In this document: one piece after another, positions 1 through 5,763 of the stretch
Layout of the letters: every line of letters begins with the position of its first letter
Position numbering within the stretch: position 1 is the first letter of the stretch
Source: Methanobacteriota archaeon
GTDB taxonomy: Archaea; Halobacteriota; Syntropharchaeia; JACQPP01
DNA: 8,274 nucleotides
Direction: 5' to 3'
NCBI GenBank assembly: GCA_016207465.1
Contig: JACQPP010000045.1
Location: forward strand, 1 to 8,274
Made by a program: the position numbers and the translations under genes
The notes under the pieces: generated by a model
Told to the model about the DNA's origin: nothing
What the model saw: only the letters and a program-made list of their open reading frames with translations
Database searches by the model: none

Positions 1-132
1 CAGGGGGCGCTGGAGCAACTGACCCGGAGGCGGTGCGGGGTGATTGACCTGCGGCACAACCTCGACCGGCCAGGGAGGAAAGCGGAAATCAAACCTTCGG
101 GGCGGGGCTCTCCCCATCCGGCGCGAACTTGA
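1..132 (+). CDS. Possible 3' end of an unidentified gene (partial)
   Basis: An open frame runs from the left edge to a TGA at 130-132. It encodes a basic tail containing RRRCGVIDLRHNLDR. If real, it is the C-terminus of a gene that starts outside the window and converges on the DUF35 gene, overlapping its 3' end by about 44 bp. I do not recognise the sequence. At this GC content a 43-codon open frame can occur by chance, and nothing else supports it. Otherwise bases 1-88 show nothing I can call. Confidence 0.2.
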   Translation, partial: QGALEQLTRRRCGVIDLRHNLDRPGRKAEIKPSGRGSPHPART

Positions 133-502
133 ACCCGTAGTGGATGGCCCCCTCCTCTCCCTCCTGTCCCATGCGGCGGAAGATGGCCCGGACCCGCATG
201 CCGATTTTGGCCTCCTCCGGCGGGCAGACCACCTGGGTGGTGACCTGGGGGCCCTCGTCGAGTTTGACGATGGCGAGGACGTAGGGGACGAGGCGCTCGA
301 ATGGTTCGGGGGCGCTGTGGACGATGGTGTAGGTCTCGATGGCGCCGGTGCCCTTGAATTTGTGTTCCTCTATTTGGCCCAGGCGGCGGCATTTGGGGCA
401 GATTTTGCGGGGGGGGAAGTAGTGGGTCTGGCAGGTCTTGCAGCGGGTGCCGATGAGGTTGTATCGGCTGTGCTGGGCGCGCCAGAAACGGGGGACGGTC
501 AT
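89..502 (-). CDS. DUF35 zinc-ribbon/OB-fold protein, scaffold of the thiolase/HMG-CoA synthase complex
   Basis: This 137-residue protein has an N-terminal rubredoxin-like zinc ribbon (C21-x2-C24 and C35-x2-C38) followed by an OB-fold of about 90 residues (roughly 48-125). This is the DUF35 architecture and usual length. In methanogens a DUF35 protein holds acetoacetyl-CoA thiolase and HMG-CoA synthase together, and the two enzymes share a CoA-binding site so that acetoacetyl-CoA is passed between them. Gene order here (synthase, thiolase, DUF35) matches that system. The ATG at 502 is chosen because it follows the thiolase stop by one base and has a GGAGG Shine-Dalgarno sequence about 9 nt upstream. 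An in-frame ATG at 541 would add 13 Ser/Gly-rich residues inside the thiolase gene and is less likely. The acidic, Pro-rich C-terminus is probably disordered. Confidence 0.9.
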   Translation of the reverse strand: MTVPRFWRAQHSRYNLIGTRCKTCQTHYFPPRKICPKCRRLGQIEEHKFKGTGAIETYTIVHSAPEPFERLVPYVLAIVKLDEGPQVTTQVVCPPEEAKIGMRVRAIFRRMGQEGEEGAIHYGFKFAPDGESPAPKV

Positions 503-503
503 T

Positions 504-1670
504 TCAGGGCCTCCGGAGGATGTGGACGACGCAGGTTCCACCGGTTCCGCCGAGGCTCTGGGCGAGGCCCACCTGGGCGTTGGGGACCTGGCGGTCCCCG
601 GCGGTGCCCCGGAGTTGGTGGACGATTTCGATGGCCTGTCGGACTCCGGTGGCGCCGAGGGGGTGGCCGCATCCCTTGAGTCCCCCGCCGGGGTTGACCG
701 CTATCTGTCCGTCGGGGAGGGTCTGTCCTTCCTCCACGAATTTGCCGGATTGTCCTTTGGGGCAGAATCCGAGGTCTTCGAGGGCGAGGAGTTCCGCGAT
801 TGTATATGAGTCGTGGAGTTCGGCCACCTGGATGTCCTTGGGCTGGACCCCGGCCTTCTGGTAGGCCTTCTGGGCGGCGGCCTGGATGGAGTCTATGGTG
901 GTGAGGTCGGGGCGGTCGTGGAGGGCGAGGGTCCCGGAGGTCTGGCTGCTGGCGGCGATGACCACGGGGGTCTGGGTGTATTTTTTGGCCTGGTCGAGGG
1001 GGGCGAGGATGAGGGCGCTGGCGCCGTCGGCGGCCCCGGCGCAGTCGAGGACCCGGAGGGGGTCGGCCACCCAGGGGCTCCCCATCACGTCCTCGATTTT
1101 GATGACCCTGCGGTATTGGGCCTCGGGGTTGCGGGTGGCGTTCTGGTGGTTCTGGACGGCGACCTGGGCGAGCTGTTCGCGGGTGGTTCCATATCGGTGC
1201 ATGTGGGCACGGGCCATCATGGCGAAGAGGGCGGGGAGGGTGGCCCCCTGGAATCCCTCCCACTCGCGGTCGGCGGCGGAGGCCTGCATGTCCTCGACGA
1301 GTTCGCTGGCCACGTCGGTGGTCTTCTCCACCCCCGCCACCACGACGAGGTCGTTCTGTCCGCTGGCGATGGCGAGGTATCCCTGGCGGAGGGCGAGGGC
1401 GCCGCTGGCGCAGGCCCCCTCGACCCGGGTGGCGGGGATGTGGAACCCGGAGAGGCCGGAGACGTCGGCCACCAGGGCGCCGACGTGCTCCTGCTCGATG
1501 AACTTGCCCGCGCTCATGTTGCCGATGTAGATGGAGTCTATGTCCTCCCCCTTGATGCGGGCGTCGGCGATGGCCTTGAGTCCGGCCTCGGCGAATCCGT
1601 CGCGGAAGGACTTGTCCCACTGCTCGCCGAATCGGGTGCTGCCGACTCCGACGACCGCGACCTCGCGCAT
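504..1670 (-). CDS. Acetyl-CoA C-acetyltransferase (archaeal thiolase, SCP2-thiolase-like)
   Basis: This 388-residue enzyme condenses two acetyl-CoA to acetoacetyl-CoA, the first step of the mevalonate pathway, in the cytoplasm. Visible motifs are the nucleophilic Cys in EGACASG (C87), the HDSYT segment (H286) that replaces NEAF in the SCP2-like/archaeal branch, and the GCGHPLGATG loop with catalytic H336. A C-terminal GGTGGTC segment holds C380. Length is normal for the family. The ATG at 1670 is preceded directly by the HMG-CoA synthase stop (TGAATG, no spacer), with a GGAG Shine-Dalgarno sequence inside the synthase 3' end, so translation is probably coupled. In archaea this thiolase is energetically unfavourable on its own and is driven by channelling into HMG-CoA synthase through the DUF35 partner, which is encoded next. 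The function is firm from motifs and context. Confidence 0.93.
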   Translation of the reverse strand: MREVAVVGVGSTRFGEQWDKSFRDGFAEAGLKAIADARIKGEDIDSIYIGNMSAGKFIEQEHVGALVADVSGLSGFHIPATRVEGACASGALALRQGYLAIASGQNDLVVVAGVEKTTDVASELVEDMQASAADREWEGFQGATLPALFAMMARAHMHRYGTTREQLAQVAVQNHQNATRNPEAQYRRVIKIEDVMGSPWVADPLRVLDCAGAADGASALILAPLDQAKKYTQTPVVIAASSQTSGTLALHDRPDLTTIDSIQAAAQKAYQKAGVQPKDIQVAELHDSYTIAELLALEDLGFCPKGQSGKFVEEGQTLPDGQIAVNPGGGLKGCGHPLGATGVRQAIEIVHQLRGTAGDRQVPNAQVGLAQSLGGTGGTCVVHILRRP

Positions 1671-2732
1671 TCAGACCAGCTCCAGGTGCTTCGCATATTG
1701 GGCGTAGGTGAGGTAATTGACGTGGCGGGAGAAGTCGGCCACCAGGGGGGCCCCCGGGCGGACTGTTTCAATCTGGGGGGTGACGCGGAGCTGGAAGGCG
1801 TCGCTGCCGGCCCCGGAGCCGAAACTGCACATCATGATGCGGGCCCCGGGTTTGGCCTGGTCGAGGACGTTGGCGAGGCCGACGAGGCTGCTGGCGCTGT
1901 AGGAGTTGCCGAGGCGGCGGACGGTGATGCCCGGCTCATATTGGGGTTTCTGGAATCCGAGTTCCTGGGCGGCGCGGGCGGGGAATTTGCCGTTGGGCTG
2001 GTGGAAGACCGCATAGTCGTAGTCCCCCGGTTTTGTGCCGGTTTTTTCGAGGAGGCCGCGGGTGGCGCTGGTGACGTGCTTGAAGTAGGCGGGCTCTCCG
2101 GTGAAGCGGCCCCCGTGGCTGGGGTAGGAGGCCCCCTCGCGGCGCCAGAAGTCGGGGGTGTCGGTCGTGTAACTGTGGGTGGCCTCGATTTCGACGATGG
2201 CGGGGCCGGGCCCCAGGATGTAGGCGGCCCCTGCGGCGGCGGCGGCGTATTCGAGGGGGTCGCCGGGGGCGCTCTGGGCCACGTCGGCGCCGATGGCGAG
2301 GCCGAGGTCAATGAGGCCGGAGGTGGAGAGGCCGAGGCAGGTCTGGATGGCGGCGGTCCCCGCCTTGCAGGCGAACTCGTAGTCGGCGGCGGTCATCCGG
2401 GGGCTGGCGCCGATGGCCTCGGCCACGATGGTGGCCGTGGGCTTCACCGCGTAGGGGTGGCTCTCGGAGCCCACGTAGATGGCGCCGATGCGGGCGGGGT
2501 CTATTTTGGCGCGGCGGATGGCGTATCGGGCGGCCTCCACGCTGATGGTGGCGGTGTCCTCGTCGGGGTCGGGGACGCTCTTCTCGTGGACGTCGAGTCC
2601 CCGCTTGATGTCCTCGGGGTTCTTTCCCCAGAGGCGGGCGATTTCCTCGACCTTGATTCGGTTGCGAGGGATGTAGACCCCGTAGGAGAGGATGCCGACG
2701 TTTCCGTTGGGGGTGACGTTCTTGAGGGTCAT
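1671..2732 (-). CDS. Hydroxymethylglutaryl-CoA synthase, archaeal type
   Basis: This 353-residue protein condenses acetyl-CoA with acetoacetyl-CoA to give HMG-CoA for mevalonate and archaeal isoprenoid lipids. Recognisable parts are the N-terminal GILSYGVYIPRNRI, the EDTATISVEAA segment and the nucleophile in CKAGTAA (C122). The FHQPNGK motif carries the catalytic His (H244), and GNSYSAS carries N276. The length of about 350 residues is that of the compact archaeal synthase. The ATG at 2732 lies 3 bases after the stop of the HTH regulator and has a GGAG Shine-Dalgarno sequence about 8 nt upstream. It is the second gene of the operon, and its stop abuts the thiolase start. All expected catalytic residues are present, so I infer it is active. 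Confidence 0.95.
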   Translation of the reverse strand: MTLKNVTPNGNVGILSYGVYIPRNRIKVEEIARLWGKNPEDIKRGLDVHEKSVPDPDEDTATISVEAARYAIRRAKIDPARIGAIYVGSESHPYAVKPTATIVAEAIGASPRMTAADYEFACKAGTAAIQTCLGLSTSGLIDLGLAIGADVAQSAPGDPLEYAAAAAGAAYILGPGPAIVEIEATHSYTTDTPDFWRREGASYPSHGGRFTGEPAYFKHVTSATRGLLEKTGTKPGDYDYAVFHQPNGKFPARAAQELGFQKPQYEPGITVRRLGNSYSASSLVGLANVLDQAKPGARIMMCSFGSGAGSDAFQLRVTPQIETVRPGAPLVADFSRHVNYLTYAQYAKHLELV

Positions 2733-2735
2733 GGT

Positions 2736-3440
2736 TCAGCTCCGGAGGAGGTCCACCAGCCTGGCCACGGGGAGGGTGGTGGAGAGGAGGGGGAGGTGCT
2801 CAATCTGGGCGATTTTCACCGCCAGGGGGTCCACGTCCTTCCCGGCGATGCCGTGGAGGATGACCGCGCCGGGCTTGAGGTTGGTGACCCGGATGGCGAT
2901 GAGGGGGCTCTTGCCGGTGGAGACCCCGGTGAAGATGAGGGCCCGCTCGGTGGACCAGCCGTAGAGCTTGGAGAACTCGGTGGTGGAGAGCTTGAGGATG
3001 GCCTTGAGGCTGTCAATGATGGTGTAGCCGTTGATGGTCTTCCCCGGCAGGGGCTCGGTTAGGCACTCCCCCTCGATGAGCTTCTGGAAGTCCCGGAGGA
3101 GGATGGGGGCGGCATACTCCCGCATGTCGAAGATGACCTCGCTGATGGGGGAGTCCCGGAGGATGGACTCGTAGGCCTCGATTTTCTTGCCCCCCCGCTT
3201 CTGGTCAATGTCGAGGAGGGCGTTGACGAAGCGGCCCACCAGGGCGGTCCCCGGGGACTTGCGGCGCCCCGACTCGTAGTCGCTCACCACGCTGGCGGTG
3301 ACCGTGAGGCTCTGGGCCATGTCCACCTGGCTGATTTCGAAGTTCTTCCTCCACTTCTTGATGGTCTCCCCGGGGTTGGGGGAGAGGGTGATTTCACCCG
3401 CAATCTTCTCCGCCAGCAGACTGCGCACGTCCGAGGGCAT
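2736..3440 (-). CDS. XRE-family HTH regulator of the archaeal mevalonate operon (MJ1545-like)
   Basis: This 234-residue protein has an N-terminal XRE helix-turn-helix at about residues 24-66, with the signature ISQVDMAQSL and VVSDYESGRRKSPG. A middle region follows, then a C-terminal domain (about 140-234) that could bind an effector. It resembles the archaeal regulator family of Methanocaldococcus MJ1545, which also sits next to the HMG-CoA synthase gene. This resemblance is from memory and has not been searched. As first gene of the operon, 3 nt ahead of the synthase, it probably controls mevalonate synthesis and its own promoter. A GTG at 3473 could extend it by 11 codons but lies inside the TATA-like box at 3473-3480. 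The ATG at 3440, about 37 nt downstream of that box, is therefore preferred. Ligand and target site are not known from sequence. Confidence 0.85.
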   Translation of the reverse strand: MPSDVRSLLAEKIAGEITLSPNPGETIKKWRKNFEISQVDMAQSLTVTASVVSDYESGRRKSPGTALVGRFVNALLDIDQKRGGKKIEAYESILRDSPISEVIFDMREYAAPILLRDFQKLIEGECLTEPLPGKTINGYTIIDSLKAILKLSTTEFSKLYGWSTERALIFTGVSTGKSPLIAIRVTNLKPGAVILHGIAGKDVDPLAVKIAQIEHLPLLSTTLPVARLVDLLRS

Positions 3441-3472
3441 GGTCGGCGACACAGATGGGGGCGCTGCCGCCA

Positions 3473-3480
3473 CTTAAACC
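3473..3480 (-). promoter_or_regulatory. TATA box of the mevalonate operon
   Basis: On the minus strand the sequence reads GGTTTAAGTG, the only AT-rich box in this GC-rich stretch. A start site about 26 nt downstream would fall near 3451, giving a leader of roughly 11 nt before the ATG at 3440. This placement argues against the upstream GTG start. Confidence 0.55.
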
Positions 3481-3483
3481 TAA

Positions 3484-3509
3484 CGTAGTTTGAATCGTCG
3501 TTTGACGAT
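3484..3509. promoter_or_regulatory. Candidate operator: direct repeat plus palindrome
   Basis: CGTAGTTTGA (3484-3493) recurs with one mismatch as CGTCGTTTGA (3496-3505), a 12-bp period or about one helical turn. The second copy lies within a perfect palindrome, ATCGTC-GTTT-GACGAT (3494-3509). The site sits just upstream of the operon TATA box and about 40 bp from the divergent TATA at 3550. It could be bound by the HTH regulator or another factor; which one is inference. Confidence 0.45.
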
Positions 3510-3548
3510 GATGTGGATTCCACGGCAAACCGGCATCGGCAGAGGGGA

Positions 3549-3557
3549 AGTATATAT
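3549..3557 (+). promoter_or_regulatory. TATA box of the membrane-protein gene
   Basis: AGTATATAT lies about 33 nt ahead of the ATG at 3586, so a start site is expected near 3580 with a leader of only a few bases. An upstream in-frame ATG at 3556 overlaps the box itself and therefore cannot be the usual start. Confidence 0.6.
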
Positions 3558-3585
3558 GCGTCCCCCCGCCGACCTCCTTCCCCCC

Positions 3586-4011
3586 ATGCGTGTATCCCCC
3601 TCCATGGCCCGCGTCATCTGCGGGGCCCTGGCCATCCTCGACGTGGGGCTGGGCGGGGGGGCCCTCCTGGCCCCGGGGCTCTACATGGGGATGGTCCACC
3701 CGGAGGCCCCCGGGGACCCGGTGTATCTCCTCCGGAGGACCGGGGCCCTCTGGCTGATGTTCGCCCTCTTCCAGGCCATCGCATTCCTGCGGGGCCCCCG
3801 GGAGCCCGGGTGGTTCCTGGGGGTGGGGGTTCTGCGGCTGGTGGAGGTCCCCGCCGACATGGTCTACCTGGCCACGGCCCCGGGGCTCTCCCTCTTCGGG
3901 ACCCTGGCCATCGGGGGGGCCCCGCCCCTCAACCTCCTGGTGGGACTCCTGCTGGTCTCTGCGGGGAGGAAGAACAACCCAAATTTAAATAACGGCGGCA
4001 ACCCGAAGTAG
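3586..4011 (+). CDS. Small multi-pass membrane protein, function unknown
   Basis: This 141-residue, strongly hydrophobic protein probably has four membrane segments, at about residues 8-31, 48-68, 76-97 and 103-127. Short Arg/Pro loops such as RGPREPG separate them, and the tail is a hydrophilic Asn/Gly/Lys stretch. I do not recognise the family and see no catalytic motif. The start at 3586 is set by the TATA box at 3549-3557; starts at 3490 or 3556 lie upstream of or within that box. Its stop is 8 bp before moeB, so the two may be co-transcribed. The last codons also contain an AT-rich box that may be moeB's own promoter. The Asn/Lys tail (NNPNLNNGGNPK) owes its composition to that box and differs from the rest of the protein. 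Confidence 0.7.
   Translation: MRVSPSMARVICGALAILDVGLGGGALLAPGLYMGMVHPEAPGDPVYLLRRTGALWLMFALFQAIAFLRGPREPGWFLGVGVLRLVEVPADMVYLATAPGLSLFGTLAIGGAPPLNLLVGLLLVSAGRKNNPNLNNGGNPK
3981..3992 (+). promoter_or_regulatory. TATA-like box for moeB inside the upstream gene
   Basis: AAATTTAAATAA is the most AT-rich stretch nearby and is embedded in the 3' coding end of the membrane-protein gene. A start about 26 nt further on would be near 4013, leaving a leader of about 7 nt before the ATG at 4020. This suggests near-leaderless independent transcription of moeB. Confidence 0.5.
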
Positions 4012-4019
4012 GAACCCCC

Positions 4020-5153
4020 ATGAAGCTGACGCGGGACCAGATTTTGCGCTACAGCCGCCACCTCATCCTCCCCGAGGTGGGGGTCGAGGGACAGGAAAAA
4101 CTTCTCTCCTCCCGGGTCCTCCTGGTGGGGGCCGGGGGCCTCGGCTCCCCTCTGGGCCTCTACCTGGCCGCCGCCGGGGTGGGCAAAATCGGCATCGTGG
4201 ACTTCGACACCGTGGACGTCACCAACCTCCAGAGGCAGGTGGCCCACACGGTGGAGGAGGTGGGCAAGCCCAAGGTGGAGTCGGCGGCCCGCAGGATGCG
4301 CTCCATCAACCCCGACGTCCAGGTGGCCCCCCTCCAGATGAAACTCACCTCGGAGAACATCATGGGGGTACTCCGGGACTACGACCTGGTGGTGGACGGC
4401 ACCGACAACTTCCCCACACGGTATCTGGTCAACGACGCCTGCGTCATGGCCCGGAAGCCCAACATATACGGCTCCATCTACCGCTTCGAGGGACAGGTCA
4501 CCGTCTTCGCCCCCGGCGGCCCCTGCTACCGCTGCCTCTACCCGGAGCCCCCGCCGCCGGGGATGGTCCCCTCCTGCGCCGAGGGCGGAGTCCTCGGGGT
4601 CCTCCCCGGGGTCGTGGGCTGCCTCCAGGCCAACGAGGCCCTCAAGGTCCTCCTGGGCAAGGGAGAGCCCCTGGTGGGACGCCTCCTCCTCTTCGAGGCC
4701 CTCTCCATGCACATGACCGAGGTCAAGGTCCGCCGCGACCCCCACTGCCCCGTCTGCGGGGACCACCCAACCATCACGAAACTCATAGACTACGAGGAGT
4801 TCTGCGGCATCACCCCCCCGAGCCCCCAGGCGGGACAGTGGGACCTGGCCCCCCGGGACCTGGAGAAGGCACTCCAGGCTCCCTCGAAGCCGGTCCTCGT
4901 GGACGTCCGCGAGCCCCAGGAGCACGCCATCTGCCATCTCCCCAACTCCCGCCTCATCCCCCTCGCCAGCCTCGTCACCCACGTCCACGAACTGGACACC
5001 GCCGACGACATCGTGGTCTACTGCCACTACGGACAGCGGAGCCAGCAGGCCGTCCGGGCCCTCCGCACCCTCGGCTTCCAGAAGGCCCGCAACCTCCGCG
5101 GGGGCATCGACGCCTGGAGCCGCGAAGTGGACCCCACCATCCCCCGCTATTGA
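4020..5153 (+). CDS. moeB: MoeB/ThiF-type E1-like sulfur-carrier adenylyltransferase fused to a rhodanese domain
   Basis: This 377-residue protein has an adenylating domain at about 1-250 and a rhodanese domain at about 275-377. The first has the nucleotide-binding VGAGGLGS (36-43), the IVDFDTVDVTNLQRQ segment with D61, N69 and R72, K85, and DGTDN (126-130). It also has two zinc CxxC pairs (C169/C172 and C243/C246) and the conserved C186 in PSCAEGG. The rhodanese loop is CHYGQRS, with C335 as the persulfide-bearing Cys. Proteins of this plan (MOCS3/Uba4, MoeZ) adenylate the C-terminal Gly-Gly of ubiquitin-like sulfur carriers and load sulfur for molybdopterin or tRNA thiolation. In archaea the E1 also drives SAMP conjugation, and Haloferax UbaA is, to my knowledge, the shorter form without rhodanese. 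All key residues are present. The true carrier is not encoded in the window. Confidence 0.92.
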   Translation: MKLTRDQILRYSRHLILPEVGVEGQEKLLSSRVLLVGAGGLGSPLGLYLAAAGVGKIGIVDFDTVDVTNLQRQVAHTVEEVGKPKVESAARRMRSINPDVQVAPLQMKLTSENIMGVLRDYDLVVDGTDNFPTRYLVNDACVMARKPNIYGSIYRFEGQVTVFAPGGPCYRCLYPEPPPPGMVPSCAEGGVLGVLPGVVGCLQANEALKVLLGKGEPLVGRLLLFEALSMHMTEVKVRRDPHCPVCGDHPTITKLIDYEEFCGITPPSPQAGQWDLAPRDLEKALQAPSKPVLVDVREPQEHAICHLPNSRLIPLASLVTHVHELDTADDIVVYCHYGQRSQQAVRALRTLGFQKARNLRGGIDAWSREVDPTIPRY

Positions 5154-5168
5154 TTTCTTTCTTTTTTC
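5154..5168 (+). terminator. Pyrimidine tract right after the moeB stop
   Basis: TTTCTTTCTTTTTTC begins at the base after the moeB TGA. T-rich tracts on the coding strand terminate archaeal RNA polymerase, so this is a probable moeB terminator. It is also an exact 15-base mirror image of 5181-5195 (CTTTTTTCTTTCTTT), 12 bp downstream, which gives it potential to form a triplex (see findings). Confidence 0.55.
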
Positions 5169-5180
5169 CGAATGAAATCG

Positions 5181-5263
5181 CTTTTTTCTTTCTTTGTAGG
5201 AGGCGCGACCCGCAGGGGCACGCCTCCGGTCGCCCCGTAGGGGCGAACAAAGAAAGAAAAAAG
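5181..5263. repeat. 83-bp compound inverted repeat, likely bidirectional terminator or REP/MITE-like element
   Basis: The outer arms are a perfect 17-bp inverted repeat: CTTTTTTCTTTCTTTGT (5181-5197) and ACAAAGAAAGAAAAAAG (5247-5263). Inside are two hairpins. One has a 7-bp GGAGGCG/CGCCTCC stem (5199-5205/5221-5227). The other has a 7-bp TCGCCCC/GGGGCGA stem with a GTA loop (5230-5236/5240-5246). Together they form a three-way junction. Read on the plus strand it gives a second T tract after moeB. Read on the minus strand its T tract begins 9 bases beyond the tRNA-Pro 3' end, so it can stop transcription from both sides. The GC-rich core looks like dispersed palindromic repeats seen in other genomes, but no second copy lies in this window. 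Confidence 0.7.
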
Positions 5264-5271
5264 GGTTTGAG

Positions 5272-5344
5272 TGGGACCGCCGCGATTTGAACGCAGGTCA
5301 GCACCACCCCAAGGTGCTAGGATACCAGTCTACCCCACGGTCCC
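5272..5344 (-). tRNA. tRNA-Pro(GGG)
   Basis: On the minus strand the 73-nt cloverleaf has acceptor GGGACCG/CGGTCCC, discriminator A and anticodon stem GCACC/GGTGC. The loop is TTGGGGT, placing anticodon GGG at 5308-5310, and the T-arm is CTGCG-TTCAAAT-CGCGG. CCA is not encoded, as is common in archaea, and there is no intron. It converges on moeB across the 83-bp palindromic element, whose T-rich arm on this strand is a likely terminator. Confidence 0.95.
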
Positions 5345-5375
5345 GGAGGTTCAGGTAACGTCCCCTCCCGCGGCT

Positions 5376-5383
5376 CATAAAGT
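5376..5383 (-). promoter_or_regulatory. TATA box of tRNA-Pro
   Basis: The minus strand reads ACTTTATGA, about 35 nt upstream of the mature tRNA 5' end. Initiation near 5353 would leave a short 5' leader for RNase P. The stretch between it and the Rieske TATA box is GC-rich, with nothing else evident. Confidence 0.5.
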
Positions 5384-5413
5384 TTCCCGGCCCGGATGCG
5401 GGTCCCCGCAACC

Positions 5414-5420
5414 TATTTAT
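5414..5420 (+). promoter_or_regulatory. TATA box of the Rieske ferredoxin gene
   Basis: TATTTAT predicts a start near 5443 and a leader of about 11 nt. That leader includes GGAG (5444-5447) six bases before the ATG at 5454. It is divergent from the tRNA-Pro promoter. Confidence 0.55.
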
Positions 5421-5453
5421 CCACCCGGGGAGAGGGGGAATCCGGAGTCTCTC

Positions 5454-5759
5454 ATGGGCGAGTTCGTGAAGGTGGCGTCCACCAGCCAGATTCCCCCGGG
5501 AAAGGGGATGACGGTCCAGGCCGGGGGCAAGAAGATCGCGGTGTTCAACGTGGGGGGGATCTTCCACGCCATCGACGACACCTGCCTCCACCGCGGGGGC
5601 CCCCTGGGGCAGGGGGCGCTCTCGGGCAGCGTGGTGACCTGCCCCTGGCACGGCTGGCAGTGGGATGTGACCACCGGCCAGTCCAAGGCCAACCCCGCCG
5701 CCAAGGTGGGCCGCTACCCGGTGAAGGTCGAGGGGAGCGACGTCAAGGTCCAGCTCTGA
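5454..5759 (+). CDS. Small Rieske-type [2Fe-2S] ferredoxin
   Basis: This 101-residue soluble protein carries the Rieske signature C44-x-H46 (CLHRGG) and C63-x2-H66 (CPWHGW), separated by 16 residues. It lacks the disulfide cysteines of high-potential respiratory Rieske proteins, so it belongs with the low-potential NirD/dioxygenase-ferredoxin-like group. It would bind one [2Fe-2S] cluster and carry electrons in the cytoplasm. No signal peptide or membrane anchor is visible. The ATG at 5454 is chosen because it has a GGAG Shine-Dalgarno sequence and a suitably placed TATA box. An upstream extension would run back through the tRNA-Pro region. No oxygenase or nitrite reductase partner is nearby, so its redox partner is unknown. 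It ends 4 bp from the convergent winged-helix gene. Confidence 0.9.
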   Translation: MGEFVKVASTSQIPPGKGMTVQAGGKKIAVFNVGGIFHAIDDTCLHRGGPLGQGALSGSVVTCPWHGWQWDVTTGQSKANPAAKVGRYPVKVEGSDVKVQL

Positions 5760-5763
5760 CCCA

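Noticed and set aside
499..1620. A 373-codon minus-strand frame overlapping the thiolase
   Set aside because: It is an Arg/Pro/Gly-rich out-of-frame reading of the thiolase gene, which itself has all catalytic motifs.
813..3062. A 749-codon open frame on the plus strand across the mevalonate operon
   Set aside because: It is antisense to HMG-CoA synthase, thiolase and the regulator, all of which have intact family motifs. Its product is a low-complexity Gly/Val/Asp/Glu repeat, as expected from a GC-rich shadow frame.
3441..3473. GTG start extending the HTH regulator by 11 residues
   Set aside because: The GTG overlaps the only TATA-like box, so it would lie upstream of the transcript start.
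3864..5027. A 387-codon open frame on the minus strand across moeB
   Set aside because: It is antisense to a complete MoeB-rhodanese gene and gives a biased Gly/Val/Asp/Glu/His composition with no recognisable domain.
5181..5263. A CRISPR repeat or a tRNA-like RNA
   Set aside because: There is only one unit with no spacer array. The two hairpins lack T-loop or anticodon-loop sequences.
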